This document shows positions 16,656 to 25,218 of a DNA stretch of 64,000 bases, in pieces. The notes beneath the pieces are model-generated. The model saw nothing but the letters and a program-made list of their open reading frames with translations. It had not been told where the DNA came from and searched no databases. The first letter of the stretch is position 1. Each line of letters opens with the position of its first letter. This DNA comes from Flavobacterium ajazii (lineage in GTDB: Bacteria; Bacteroidota; Bacteroidia; Flavobacteriales; Flavobacteriaceae): contig NZ_JAAEHL010000016.1 in NCBI RefSeq assembly GCF_010614725.1, forward strand, positions 1-64,000. Reading direction: 5' to 3'. The position numbers and the translations under genes were made by a program.

Positions 16656-17708
16656 ATGAATAAAAAAAATATCGATATCAGGGTTATATTTTTCTTTGTA
16701 ATCCTACTATTAATTGGAATTATTGCTTTTTTAATTCAATTTTTCAACCATGTTGATTGTGAAGATGTACGATTTTATGTTTTGGCAGAAAATCCAAGAA
16801 CTGAAGAATCTATTGAGTTTTTTGATAAGACACCAAATGCAAAATCATGGAAATGGGATTTTGGAGACGGATCTGAAGCTGATGTAAGAAAACATACATT
16901 TCACGTTTATAAAAAACCTGGAAAATACCTCATTACCTTAACCATAAACGGAGAATGCATTCATAATAAAGAAATTATAATTAAGGATAAATACATAACT
17001 GATAAAATAGGAACTCCTAAAATTATTGTCTCAAAAATTATTACTGCCGGTCAGCCCACCTATTTTAATTCTGAATCTGAAGATGCTAAAACCTGGGAAT
17101 GGGCTTTTGGAGAAAACAAAGGAATTGATGATACCTCTGCAAATCCGGTTTATACTTTTTCGACTCCTGGCGAAAAAACAGTTACTCTTGTTGTAAACGG
17201 AAACTTTGGTACAGTTGCAAAGAAGATTATTTATGTACATCCCAGAGTAATAAAGAAAACAAATCCTCTCGACATAACCTCTTACGAGTTCGAAAAAAAA
17301 GCAGAAGCATTTTCACTGCCAAGAGGTGCTGCAAAAAAAGACCCTCTTGAAGACATGTTGCAGTATGTACCTGTAGCTCCTAAAACTAAAACACAAAAAG
17401 ACAGTATTATACAAATTAAAAAAGCTCCTAAAATATCTGAAGATCAATTTGAAATTTTACTTAACAAAGTAGCTGAAGGCAGCAAAGTGAAAGATGATTT
17501 TTCAGAATTTTTATGTGATGATTTAGACATTCCGATTGTGAAAAATGACAGTGATTTACTGACTTTTTCTCAACTATGTGCTGCTATCAAAGGAAAAAAG
17601 ATAAGAATAGAATCAATCCGTCTTAATAAGGATAAACAAAACAATTGCATTAAGGGATTGAACATTAGTTATAAAGTAAAAAAATACCTAATCTGGTCTA
17701 AAGATTAA
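16656..17708 (+). CDS. Membrane-anchored PKD-domain protein of the T6SS
   Basis: 350 aa. One transmembrane helix lies at about residues 10-30, followed by two PKD domains (about 38-112 and 120-195) with the signatures W-K-W-D-F-G-D-G and W-E-W-A-F-G, each preceding a Y-x-x-P-G-x-Y/K strand. The ~150-residue C-terminal part ends in lysine-rich, strand-like sequence. Topology is inner-membrane with a periplasmic bulk, as expected of a Bacteroidota membrane-complex component; TssP is the likeliest name but is not proven here. The gene is 7 bp upstream of tssH. Confidence 0.75.
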   Translation: MNKKNIDIRVIFFFVILLLIGIIAFLIQFFNHVDCEDVRFYVLAENPRTEESIEFFDKTPNAKSWKWDFGDGSEADVRKHTFHVYKKPGKYLITLTINGECIHNKEIIIKDKYITDKIGTPKIIVSKIITAGQPTYFNSESEDAKTWEWAFGENKGIDDTSANPVYTFSTPGEKTVTLVVNGNFGTVAKKIIYVHPRVIKKTNPLDITSYEFEKKAEAFSLPRGAAKKDPLEDMLQYVPVAPKTKTQKDSIIQIKKAPKISEDQFEILLNKVAEGSKVKDDFSEFLCDDLDIPIVKNDSDLLTFSQLCAAIKGKKIRIESIRLNKDKQNNCIKGLNISYKVKKYLIWSKD

Positions 17709-17715
17709 AAAAAGG

Positions 17716-20169
17716 ATGGAAGAAAAAAATATTTTCAGTACAGAATTGCTTAGTGCATTTGAAATTGCTAAAAAAATTGCTAAAAACAATTCAAATAAAT
17801 TTTACTCAGCATCACATTTGTTAAAAGCCATCCTTAACAGAGATTTATCTCTATTAAAACGTCTTGAAGCTATGGGCAAGGATGTTTACTATCTTGACGA
17901 ATGGGCTGAAGTCCGTATGGAAGATGAACCAAAAACAACCAATATTTCAGATACAGAACCAAGTGATCTGATTGATGAAATTATAAAAGAAGCAGAATCG
18001 GTACGATTGATTTTAAACGAAGATGAAATTAGCCTTTATGCCATTATAGTTGCTTTAAGTTCACCGGGAGTAGGCTTTAATTTCGATCAAATGAAGACCT
18101 ACCCTATTTCCCGAAACGAATTATTAGAAAATCTTGCAATTGCTGAACCTGACGTTAACATTCCTCAGCAAGAAGTAAAAAAAGGTTTTTTAAGTAAATA
18201 CTGTATTCATAAAAATTCTGAAAAAAAGAACAAAAAAATCCTGGCGATTGGTCGCGAAACAGAATTAAATACGATGAAGGAAATTCTTTGTCGATTTTCT
18301 AAACCTAATGTTTTATTAATAGGTGACAGAGGTATCGGTAAATCAATATTGATCGATACACTTGTTCAAAATGTAATTGCGAATCAGGTTCCTGAAGTTT
18401 TAAATAAAGTTCAGCTTTTTGAACTGGATTTATCAACACTAATAGCGGGTGCATCCTACAAAGGCGAAATCGAAGACCGATTAAAAAATTGTATTCAGGA
18501 ATTAAAACAATTTCCAAAAGCGATATTGATAATCGAAGAAATCCATACACTATTAGACAAAAACGGAGGAGATTCGGGTGTATCCAACGTATTGAAAGGT
18601 GAATTATCCAAAGGATTAAATATCATCGCCACTTCTACAATTGATGAATATTCCAAAAGAATTGAAAAAGAGCAAGGACTTTCGGGAATGTTTGAAATTG
18701 TAAAATTAGAAGAATCAAATGATGAAACTTTGTTCCGAATGATTCGGGAATCAATAAAACCGTATCAGGAGCATCATAAAATACAAATTGACAATGAAAC
18801 CATTACAGAATCAATCCGCTTATCCAGAAGGTATTTAAAAGAAAAAAGCTTACCTGAATCTGCGATCAATCTTATTGATCATACTATGTCGGTTTTAAAA
18901 ACATCGGGTGAAACTTATTTAAAGGAAAAACAGTCTCTTTTGGATAAATTATCACTTTTAAAGCGGAACGACAATAGCTTGTCTGAGGATCAATTACTAA
19001 AAGAATACCATTGGTTTCTTTCTGATTTAATCAGCAAAACAACATTTTTAATGATTGCGGCTGATGAAAATGAGCTACAAATTTTTGAAACTTCTGAAGC
19101 TATCATCAAACATATTGAAAACCTTATCAATACTCTTGAAGAAAGAGCACTGGACAAACGCGTTCACATTGAAGCTTTTGATTTATCTCTTATAATTGCT
19201 CAAAAAACCGGTATTCCTGCGGGGAAATTAAAAGAAGAAGAAAAGCAAAAACTGAATAATATTGAAGATGTTTTAAATCGCAGAGTAATAGGTCAGGATC
19301 ATTGTATTGCAACCGTTGCAGGCTCAATTTTAGAATCAAGGTCAGGATTGAGCAAAGCCGGACAGCCTATTGCTTCTTTCTTTTTTTTAGGACCTACTGG
19401 AACAGGAAAAACAGAGTTAGCTAAAAGTCTGGCAGAATTTCTTTTTCAGGATGAAAATGCCATTATCCGTTTTGATATGTCTGAATTTAAAGAAGAACAT
19501 TCAGCAGCACTACTTTATGGAGCGCCTCCGGGTTATGTAGGTTATGAAGAAGGCGGATTGCTGGTGAATAAAATACGACAAAAACCGTATTCTATTGTAT
19601 TGTTTGATGAAATCGAAAAAGCGCATGCCTCTGTTTATGATGTATTTCTTCAAATTATGGACGAAGGAAAATTACATGACCGACTTGGAAAAGAAGGGGA
19701 TTTCTCTAACGCTATTATTCTTTTTACTTCAAATATCGGGTCAGATCATATTGTAGAAACATTCAATAGCGGGCAAATTCCAGCCTCATCTTCTCTAATG
19801 GAAATCATGGCTAATTATTTTAGACCGGAATTTTTAGGACGATTGACAGAAATTGTACCTTTTGCGCCTATCAGCAAAGAAAATGCTTTAAAAATATTTG
19901 AAATCCACCTTAAAAAAGAGTTTTCGGATTTACTTCAAAATATGAAAATAGAAGTTGAAATCCCGATGGATACAAAGTTGTATCTTGCCGAAAACGGCTA
20001 TAATGCAAAATACGGGGCAAGACCAATAAAAAGTATCATCAGAAGTCATTTACGAAGACCTTTGGCCAAGAAAATAATTTCCGGTGAAGTAAAAGATGGG
20101 GACAAAATAACTGTCATTTTAGAAAATGGAGAGGTAAAATGGATTAAGGAAGATGTTTTAACATTATAA
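17716..20169 (+). CDS. tssH: ClpV-type AAA+ unfoldase TssH
   Basis: 817 aa. It has an N-terminal Clp repeat domain (about 1-150), then two AAA+ modules. Walker A motifs are G203-DRGIGKS and G559-PTGTGKT. Walker B segments are I-L-I-I-E-E-I-H and I-V-L-F-D-E-I-E. The middle domain lies between them. ClpV disassembles contracted TssB-TssC sheath for reuse. Presence in a T6SS locus separates it from housekeeping ClpB or ClpC, and the absence of a Clp-protease loop cannot be judged by eye. It is the second gene of the rightward pair and is followed by a strong terminator. Confidence 0.95.
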   Translation: MEEKNIFSTELLSAFEIAKKIAKNNSNKFYSASHLLKAILNRDLSLLKRLEAMGKDVYYLDEWAEVRMEDEPKTTNISDTEPSDLIDEIIKEAESVRLILNEDEISLYAIIVALSSPGVGFNFDQMKTYPISRNELLENLAIAEPDVNIPQQEVKKGFLSKYCIHKNSEKKNKKILAIGRETELNTMKEILCRFSKPNVLLIGDRGIGKSILIDTLVQNVIANQVPEVLNKVQLFELDLSTLIAGASYKGEIEDRLKNCIQELKQFPKAILIIEEIHTLLDKNGGDSGVSNVLKGELSKGLNIIATSTIDEYSKRIEKEQGLSGMFEIVKLEESNDETLFRMIRESIKPYQEHHKIQIDNETITESIRLSRRYLKEKSLPESAINLIDHTMSVLKTSGETYLKEKQSLLDKLSLLKRNDNSLSEDQLLKEYHWFLSDLISKTTFLMIAADENELQIFETSEAIIKHIENLINTLEERALDKRVHIEAFDLSLIIAQKTGIPAGKLKEEEKQKLNNIEDVLNRRVIGQDHCIATVAGSILESRSGLSKAGQPIASFFFLGPTGTGKTELAKSLAEFLFQDENAIIRFDMSEFKEEHSAALLYGAPPGYVGYEEGGLLVNKIRQKPYSIVLFDEIEKAHASVYDVFLQIMDEGKLHDRLGKEGDFSNAIILFTSNIGSDHIVETFNSGQIPASSSLMEIMANYFRPEFLGRLTEIVPFAPISKENALKIFEIHLKKEFSDLLQNMKIEVEIPMDTKLYLAENGYNAKYGARPIKSIIRSHLRRPLAKKIISGEVKDGDKITVILENGEVKWIKEDVLTL

Positions 20170-20174
20170 TAATC

Positions 20175-20205
20175 AAAAGCATGATTTTTAAAAGATCATG
20201 CTTTT
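20175..20205 (+). terminator. Terminator after tssH
   Basis: Arms AAAAGCATGA (20175-20184) and TCATGCTTTT (20196-20205) with an 11-nt loop and a following T-rich stretch, 5 bp past the tssH stop. It marks the right end of the T6SS locus. Confidence 0.8.
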
Positions 20206-20296
20206 CATTTTTACTTCTACATATTTAATCCGAATTACATAAAACACTTAAAAAAAAACATGTAGTAGTACTTGGAGATATTTTAAATTATATAGC

Positions 20297-21898
20297 CTAT
20301 TCCTCATACATCTCCATCCACAATCTCGTTTCTTCCAGATCCAGTTCCTTTTCAATCTTTCTAAAAATTTCCTCATTAACAGCACCGGCTTTATGCATTG
20401 ATTCCAATTTGTTGCGTTCTACATTTAAAAGATCGATTTGAAGCTTGGTAAAGTCATTGAAAATTTCTCCTCCTATCAGATTTCCTTTTCCGAAGAAATT
20501 GGCTGGAAGTTCTGTTTTCTGAAGACGATTGAATTTTACCTCATATTTGCTTTTAATATTGTGGAGTAAATCATCATTGAGTAACGAGAAATTATCTTCG
20601 ATATGGGTAATAGTCTGGGAAACGATAATATTTCTAATATCGTACTCTTCAGCAATTATGGAATAACGTTCGATTTTTAATTTCTTAATCAACCATGGCA
20701 AACTAAATCCCTGAATAACCAAAGTAGAAAGTATTACACAAAATACCAGATAAATAATAAGGTTTCGCAAAGGAAATTCTTCTGTTTCACTGATCATTAA
20801 CGGAAGTGCCAAAGCAGCTGCCATAGATACTACACCACGCATTCCGGACCAGCCAAAAATAATCATGTTACGGTAATCAAACTCTTCTTTCAGACGGATC
20901 TTTTTACTGATGAACCGGGGAAGTAATGTTGCAGGAATTACCCATAAAAAACGAACCAAAATCACGGCCACACTCACTGAAGTTCCCCAAACAAACAAAG
21001 ACCAGCCGGAATAATCGCCAATTCCCGAAATAATTTGCCGTAACTGTAATCCAATTAAGATAAAGATTAATCCGTTTAAGATATTAGTCAAAACGCTCCA
21101 AATTGTTCCGGTCATGATTCTGCTTTCGTGCGTGAAAATTGTTCCAGATCTTGCAGAAAGAAAAAGTCCGGTTGCGACTACTGCCAAAACTCCTGAAGCC
21201 TCAAAATGTTCTGCAATTAAATAAGAAGCAAAAGGTGTCAATAAAGTTAAAGTTGCTTCGATAACTTCATCACATACAAATCTTTTATGAATAAAACTCA
21301 TTATATAACCAACACCCAAACCAATGCTGACTCCTAAAACTGACATTACAACAAAATTCAACCCTGCTTCCCAAAGCACAAAATTTCCTGCTGTAATTGC
21401 AGTCAGAGCATATTTATACGCCACCAGACCACTAGCATCATTTATTAAGCTCTCTCCTTCGAGAATTGCAATCAGCCTGGGATGTAAACCTAAGCCTTTT
21501 GTAATGGAAGTTGCTGAAACAGCATCCGGAGGCGAAACAATCGCTCCTAAAAGAAACGCTAACGGCCAGGAAATATCATCGATTAACATATGGGCGACAA
21601 CCGCAACCGCAACGGTCGTAAAAAGCACTAATCCCACTGCTGCCAAAGTTATAGGACGAATAGTTTGTTTAAAATCAGACCAACTGGTATACCATGCGGC
21701 ATGATATAAAAGCGGAGGAAGAAAGATAATAAAAACGACTTCGGGACTTAAAGCAATTACCGGAAGCCCTGGGATAATACTAATAATAACTCCGCAAAGC
21801 ACAAGTACAACCGGAACAGGAAAATTATATCTTTTACTAATAAGGCTGAGGAATGCGACGCCAAACAATAACATTATAATTACGGTAATATTTTCCAT
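20297..21898 (-). CDS. Na+/H+ antiporter, CPA1 family
   Basis: 533 aa with about 12 hydrophobic segments in the first ~410 residues and a charged cytoplasmic tail. Motifs typical of bacterial CPA1 exchangers are P-P-L-L-Y-H-A-A-W, S-P-P-D-A-V-S-A (substrate-binding Asp region) and G-E-S-L-I-N-D-A-S-G. It would exchange Na+ (or K+) for H+ at the inner membrane for pH and salt homeostasis. It stands alone, convergent with tssH. Confidence 0.9.
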   Translation of the reverse strand: MENITVIIMLLFGVAFLSLISKRYNFPVPVVLVLCGVIISIIPGLPVIALSPEVVFIIFLPPLLYHAAWYTSWSDFKQTIRPITLAAVGLVLFTTVAVAVVAHMLIDDISWPLAFLLGAIVSPPDAVSATSITKGLGLHPRLIAILEGESLINDASGLVAYKYALTAITAGNFVLWEAGLNFVVMSVLGVSIGLGVGYIMSFIHKRFVCDEVIEATLTLLTPFASYLIAEHFEASGVLAVVATGLFLSARSGTIFTHESRIMTGTIWSVLTNILNGLIFILIGLQLRQIISGIGDYSGWSLFVWGTSVSVAVILVRFLWVIPATLLPRFISKKIRLKEEFDYRNMIIFGWSGMRGVVSMAAALALPLMISETEEFPLRNLIIYLVFCVILSTLVIQGFSLPWLIKKLKIERYSIIAEEYDIRNIIVSQTITHIEDNFSLLNDDLLHNIKSKYEVKFNRLQKTELPANFFGKGNLIGGEIFNDFTKLQIDLLNVERNKLESMHKAGAVNEEIFRKIEKELDLEETRLWMEMYEE

Positions 21899-22015
21899 TT
21901 CGACCTGTTTTGGTAATTAATATTCAAGAGTACGAATATAATATTTTAACCTTTAGGATTTAGTTCTTAAATATATCTGAGACTATAGACTCTAGTATGG
22001 TTGCCAACCTTCCAA

Positions 22016-22792
22016 TTAACTCTCATTTGAATTATTTTTTTTCAGTTCCATTACTTCTCTTTTTACTTCCAGAAGCAACTCCTTCATGCTTTCTATTTCG
22101 TTTAATTCCTGCTTTTTATCGTTGCGCCCGATATTGCACTGGTACTCCCAAATTTCGATAATATCAGAAAGCCTGACTTCATAATTAGGATAAAAACTAT
22201 TATCCGATTCTAAGACTAAGCTGTTCTTTTTGTTTTTATTAAGGCGCTTGTATACCATCCCTTCGTTTTTGGTAATCAGTATGTAGGTTTTTCCATCCTG
22301 CACCTCTCCCAGCCTTTCTATATAACGACCAATAATTATACTCCCGTCTTCGTGTGGTGGCATTGAATCGCCTTCTACCGGAAACCCCCTGTGTTTTCCG
22401 GGACCTAAAAATGGCAATGAGATTTGCTGTAGGTTTTCGATATATTCGGGATCTGCATAGCCGTTCAGATAGCCTGCTTTTACTTTTTGAGTCACAACTT
22501 CGATAAAATTCTCCCCCTCTCGATCTACCTGTATGGGTAAGACTAATCTATTGTCTTCCAGCTTTAGTAAATCGTCGATATTAATTTTTCGTATATCAAC
22601 CGAAAGCAATAAATCAATACTGATATGATAATGTTGTGCTATCTTTTTTAGGATTTCATAAGGTGCCTCTGAGGTTCCGTCTTCGTATTTGACATACCTA
22701 CCCCTTGTGATGCCGAGATTCTCTGCGAGTTTTTCCTGTGAAATTTTCTCCTTTACCCTTAATGCCCTGATATTATCTGAAAATAGCGACAT
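22016..22792 (-). CDS. XRE-HTH / S24 (LexA-like) repressor
   Basis: 258 aa from the ATG at 22792; the upstream in-frame extension overlaps the alkB-like gene and is not HTH-like. The HTH is at about residues 6-60 (K-I-S-Q-E-K-L-A-E-N-L-G). An Ala-Gly pair near residue 111 could be the autocleavage site. The S24 peptidase has S143 in G-D-S-M-P-P and K182 in V-Y-K-R-L, 39 residues apart as in LexA/UmuD-type proteins. The C-terminus is a short coiled coil. It faces an AlkB-family gene across a perfect palindrome 8 bp from its own start, so autorepression and DNA-damage induction of both genes are likely. Confidence 0.9.
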   Translation of the reverse strand: MSLFSDNIRALRVKEKISQEKLAENLGITRGRYVKYEDGTSEAPYEILKKIAQHYHISIDLLLSVDIRKINIDDLLKLEDNRLVLPIQVDREGENFIEVVTQKVKAGYLNGYADPEYIENLQQISLPFLGPGKHRGFPVEGDSMPPHEDGSIIIGRYIERLGEVQDGKTYILITKNEGMVYKRLNKNKKNSLVLESDNSFYPNYEVRLSDIIEIWEYQCNIGRNDKKQELNEIESMKELLLEVKREVMELKKNNSNES

Positions 22793-22800
22793 AATAATTA

Positions 22801-22817
22801 TGTTATAATTTATAACA
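22801..22817. promoter_or_regulatory. Perfect palindrome, probable operator of the S24 repressor
   Basis: TGTTATAATTTATAACA: 8-bp arms around a central T, in the 79-bp gap between the repressor and the alkB-like gene. A second related half-site pair (TGTTAC and TGAAC) lies at about 22835-22849. Position and symmetry suit a dimeric repressor controlling both genes. Confidence 0.6.
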
Positions 22818-22871
22818 ACAAATATATTAAAAAATGTTACTACATGAACTAATTTTAGCTTTCCAAAAACA

Positions 22872-23492
22872 ATGAAAATGAGACTATTTGACGATACCGA
22901 ATTCTTTTCGTCAGGTACAGGAGGGAAGAAGATATTTGACGTTCCTGATGCTGATTTACTTTTAATTGACAATTTTTTTTCGAAAGAAGAGTCTGATTAC
23001 TATTATACTACCCTGCTGCATCAAACCCAATGGCACGAATATGAAATGCCTATGTATGATAAAATAGTTACCGCCCCCCGATTGGTTTCCTGGTACAGAG
23101 ATGAAGTATTAAATGAATACAAAACCGATCCAAACTGGCCATTAGAACTGCAAACTATTCGACAGCGTGTTGAAAACGAAACCCATATTCAATTTAATGC
23201 CGTATTACTTAATCTTTACAGAAATGGAAAAGACGGAGTTGGATGGCATAGTGATAAAACTGTGAGCAGTAATAAAAACATGAATATCGGTTCGGTTACT
23301 TTTGGGGAAACCAGAATGTTTAGGCTCCGTCATAAATTTCGAAAGGAAATTCCTCAAATAGAAATTCCTCTTCATCATGGTACTTTTTTACTTATGGCAG
23401 GAAACACCAACAGCTTCTGGCAGCATCAGGTACCTAAAACTGCCCGGGAAGTACTACCGAGAATTAACCTTACTTTTAGAAGGGTTAATTGA
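22872..23492 (+). CDS. AlkB-family 2OG/Fe(II) dioxygenase (alkylated-DNA repair)
   Basis: 206 aa, the size of bacterial AlkB2/3-like proteins. The iron ligands are H126 and D128 (G-W-H-S-D-K) and H185 (W-Q-H-Q-V-P-K); a C-terminal arginine pair (T-F-R-R-V-N) binds 2-oxoglutarate. N-L-Y-R-N-G-K-D-G is also a family signature. It reverses methyl lesions such as 1-methyladenine and 3-methylcytosine. The start may be 22872 or the ATG six bases later. It is divergent from an S24 repressor, which suggests damage-inducible control. Confidence 0.92.
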   Translation: MKMRLFDDTEFFSSGTGGKKIFDVPDADLLLIDNFFSKEESDYYYTTLLHQTQWHEYEMPMYDKIVTAPRLVSWYRDEVLNEYKTDPNWPLELQTIRQRVENETHIQFNAVLLNLYRNGKDGVGWHSDKTVSSNKNMNIGSVTFGETRMFRLRHKFRKEIPQIEIPLHHGTFLLMAGNTNSFWQHQVPKTAREVLPRINLTFRRVN

Positions 23493-23640
23493 TATAGTTT
23501 ATTATAATTTAATTTCTATTTAAAAAAAATCAACCAATATTATTCCAACTCTTTTTCTGAGACCGTCTTTTTATAGTTAGGGTTAAACAGAACTCAAAAA
23601 ACTTTATATTTACTAAAATTAAATGAAACAAATTCTATGA

Positions 23641-23797
23641 CTAAACCACTCTGCACTGAAAGTGCAGAGGTTTATTTGACGAGAGACTGAAAGTCTCTCA
23701 ATTTTGAAAACTTTATTATCAAAACTAAAAAAGTCAAAAGATTATATTTTTTCGCATTACTAAAGTACTGCAATAAATTGCAGGGTTTTAAACCCCG
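23641..23797. repeat. Array of short perfect hairpins
   Basis: Four stem-loops follow one another. The first is CTCTGCACT-GAA-AGTGCAGAG (23649-23669). The second is GAGAGACT-GAA-AGTCTCTC (23681-23699). The third is CTGCAAT-AA-ATTGCAG (23768-23783). The fourth is GGGTTT-T-AAACCC (23783-23795). The first two share the same GAA loop. This resembles REP/BIME-type intergenic repeats. The last hairpins run straight into the membrane-protein reading frame. Confidence 0.6.
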
Positions 23798-24368
23798 ATC
23801 TGAGACCAATAAACAAAGAACTACAATTTTAATTATTGCATTACTTGGCATAGCATCTACTTTTATGCCCTGGTCTTCCTTACCTATCCTTGGTTCAATG
23901 TCAGGCATAAACACTACTTTAGGAAAGATTTCACTTGTATTATTTGTGATTCCCTTATTCGTCAGCCTCATTGGAAACAAGGCAAATGAATTAAATAAAG
24001 GGTTACTTTATTCTGCCATCATCCCGGGCATGTTTGCAGGAATAATTGCTTTATTACAAATAATTATCCTTAAAACTTCTAAATCCCATAGTAATGATCC
24101 TTTTGAAGCTCTTGTTGCTGCAAATCTATCTATTGGTTTTGGACTATATATAGCTATACTTACAGGAATATCAATGCCTCTCTTTGCCTTTTTAATAAAA
24201 GATTCTAAAACAGTTACTCCTAAAGAGATTACCAAAATGCCTGTTCACAATACTTGGAAAGATGATATAAAAGATACTCAAACAATTATTAAAGAAGAAA
24301 CTATTATATTAGAAACTAAGGAAAACACCATCGACAAAGAAGATCATAGCAGGTTTATGCCTAAATAA
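23778..24368 (+). CDS. Four-helix membrane protein of unknown function
   Basis: 196 aa if started at the TTG (23778); no ATG is available upstream of the first helix in this frame, back to a stop at 23688. Hydrophobic segments are at about 15-32, 48-66, 76-95 and 118-142, followed by a ~50-residue polar tail. The first has an S-T-F-M-P-W motif seen in small Bacteroidota membrane proteins. The function is not recognised. The start codon lies inside a hairpin repeat, so the native 5' end may have been replaced by the repeat. Confidence 0.55.
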   Translation: MQGFKPRSETNKQRTTILIIALLGIASTFMPWSSLPILGSMSGINTTLGKISLVLFVIPLFVSLIGNKANELNKGLLYSAIIPGMFAGIIALLQIIILKTSKSHSNDPFEALVAANLSIGFGLYIAILTGISMPLFAFLIKDSKTVTPKEITKMPVHNTWKDDIKDTQTIIKEETIILETKENTIDKEDHSRFMPK

Positions 24369-24456
24369 TTACCTATAAAAAATTAGTACAGATTTAACGA
24401 ACTGGCGTAGTAATCCATGCTTATAATTACAGTCACAAAACTATTTTTACTCAAAT

Positions 24457-24487
24457 AAAGCTACAAGTAATCTAATCTTGTAGCTTT
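24457..24487 (+). terminator. Terminator after the membrane protein gene
   Basis: Arms AAAGCTACAAG (24457-24467) and CTTGTAGCTTT (24477-24487), 9-nt loop, followed by TGTGTTTTT. It lies about 90 bp past the stop; the rest of 24369-24611 holds nothing recognisable. Confidence 0.7.
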
Positions 24488-24611
24488 TGTGTTTTTAAAA
24501 CGATATCAACTAAACATGATGTCTTGATTTTGGGAAGACATTCAAATCCTTTCTCTCTTTTATCCCAAACATTTTTTAAAATCTAAGTTATCTGATTAAT
24601 AAAAAATTCAA

Positions 24612-24983
24612 TTATTCATTATCTTCTTCCTGTTCATTCTCAGTATTAATTGCATCATCATTATTTTCACTTTTTTCCGAATTGTCATTTTCAGGTTTTG
24701 AGTTTTTATTCTTTTCAAAATCATTTTCAGGATGCGAAAGATCTTCAACAAACTCCTCCTGATATTGATACGGATCTTCGTCTCTGGCATAATTATCATT
24801 ATCGACAAGAGTATTCTGGTCTATATAGTCGGGATCACTTTCTCCAAATTCTGTAGTTTGTTCTTTATTCAGTTTATGCGGATTTTGATCATTATCCTGA
24901 ATAGTACTACCATCAATAAGAGTATTTTGATCAATAAAATCGGGATCTGTCTGACCGTATTCGAAATTGTTCTGCTTTTCCAT
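24612..24983 (-). CDS. Small acidic repeat protein, unknown function
   Basis: 123 aa, highly acidic and Asn/Asp/Glu-rich, probably disordered. Two internal copies of a ~20-residue unit are present: F-x-Y-G-Q-T-D-P-D-F-I-D-Q-N-T-L-I-D (about 7-24) and F-G-E-S-D-P-D-Y-I-D-Q-N-T-L-V-D (about 46-61). No signal peptide. The stop is followed by AT-rich DNA without a gene. I do not recognise a function. Confidence 0.6.
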   Translation of the reverse strand: MEKQNNFEYGQTDPDFIDQNTLIDGSTIQDNDQNPHKLNKEQTTEFGESDPDYIDQNTLVDNDNYARDEDPYQYQEEFVEDLSHPENDFEKNKNSKPENDNSEKSENNDDAINTENEQEEDNE

Positions 24984-25218
24984 AACTTTTTTATTTTAGT
25001 TACTACTTTCCTGGAATATTAAATCTTCTATTTAATGTGATGATACAAATTTACTCCTGAAACCTGAATTATATCTTATAAGAAAAGAGCATATAGTTGT
25101 ATAATTAATCGTTGTTTACTCAATGTATTTGGTTTTCCTGTAGTAAAATCATTATAAATGATGACTCTCAAAAAACAGCTGAATTGTAATATTGTGGTGC
25201 TTTAAATAAAACACATTT

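Noticed and set aside
17716..20169. Housekeeping ClpB or ClpC
   Set aside because: Context inside a T6SS locus, coupled to a PKD membrane protein, makes ClpV (TssH) far more likely.
22793..22972. 60-residue N-terminal extension of the S24 repressor
   Set aside because: It runs into the divergent alkB-like gene on the other strand and crosses the palindromic operator; the HTH starts right after the ATG at 22792.
23641..23797. Riboswitch
   Set aside because: Short independent perfect hairpins without a multi-helix junction fit intergenic repeats better than any known aptamer.
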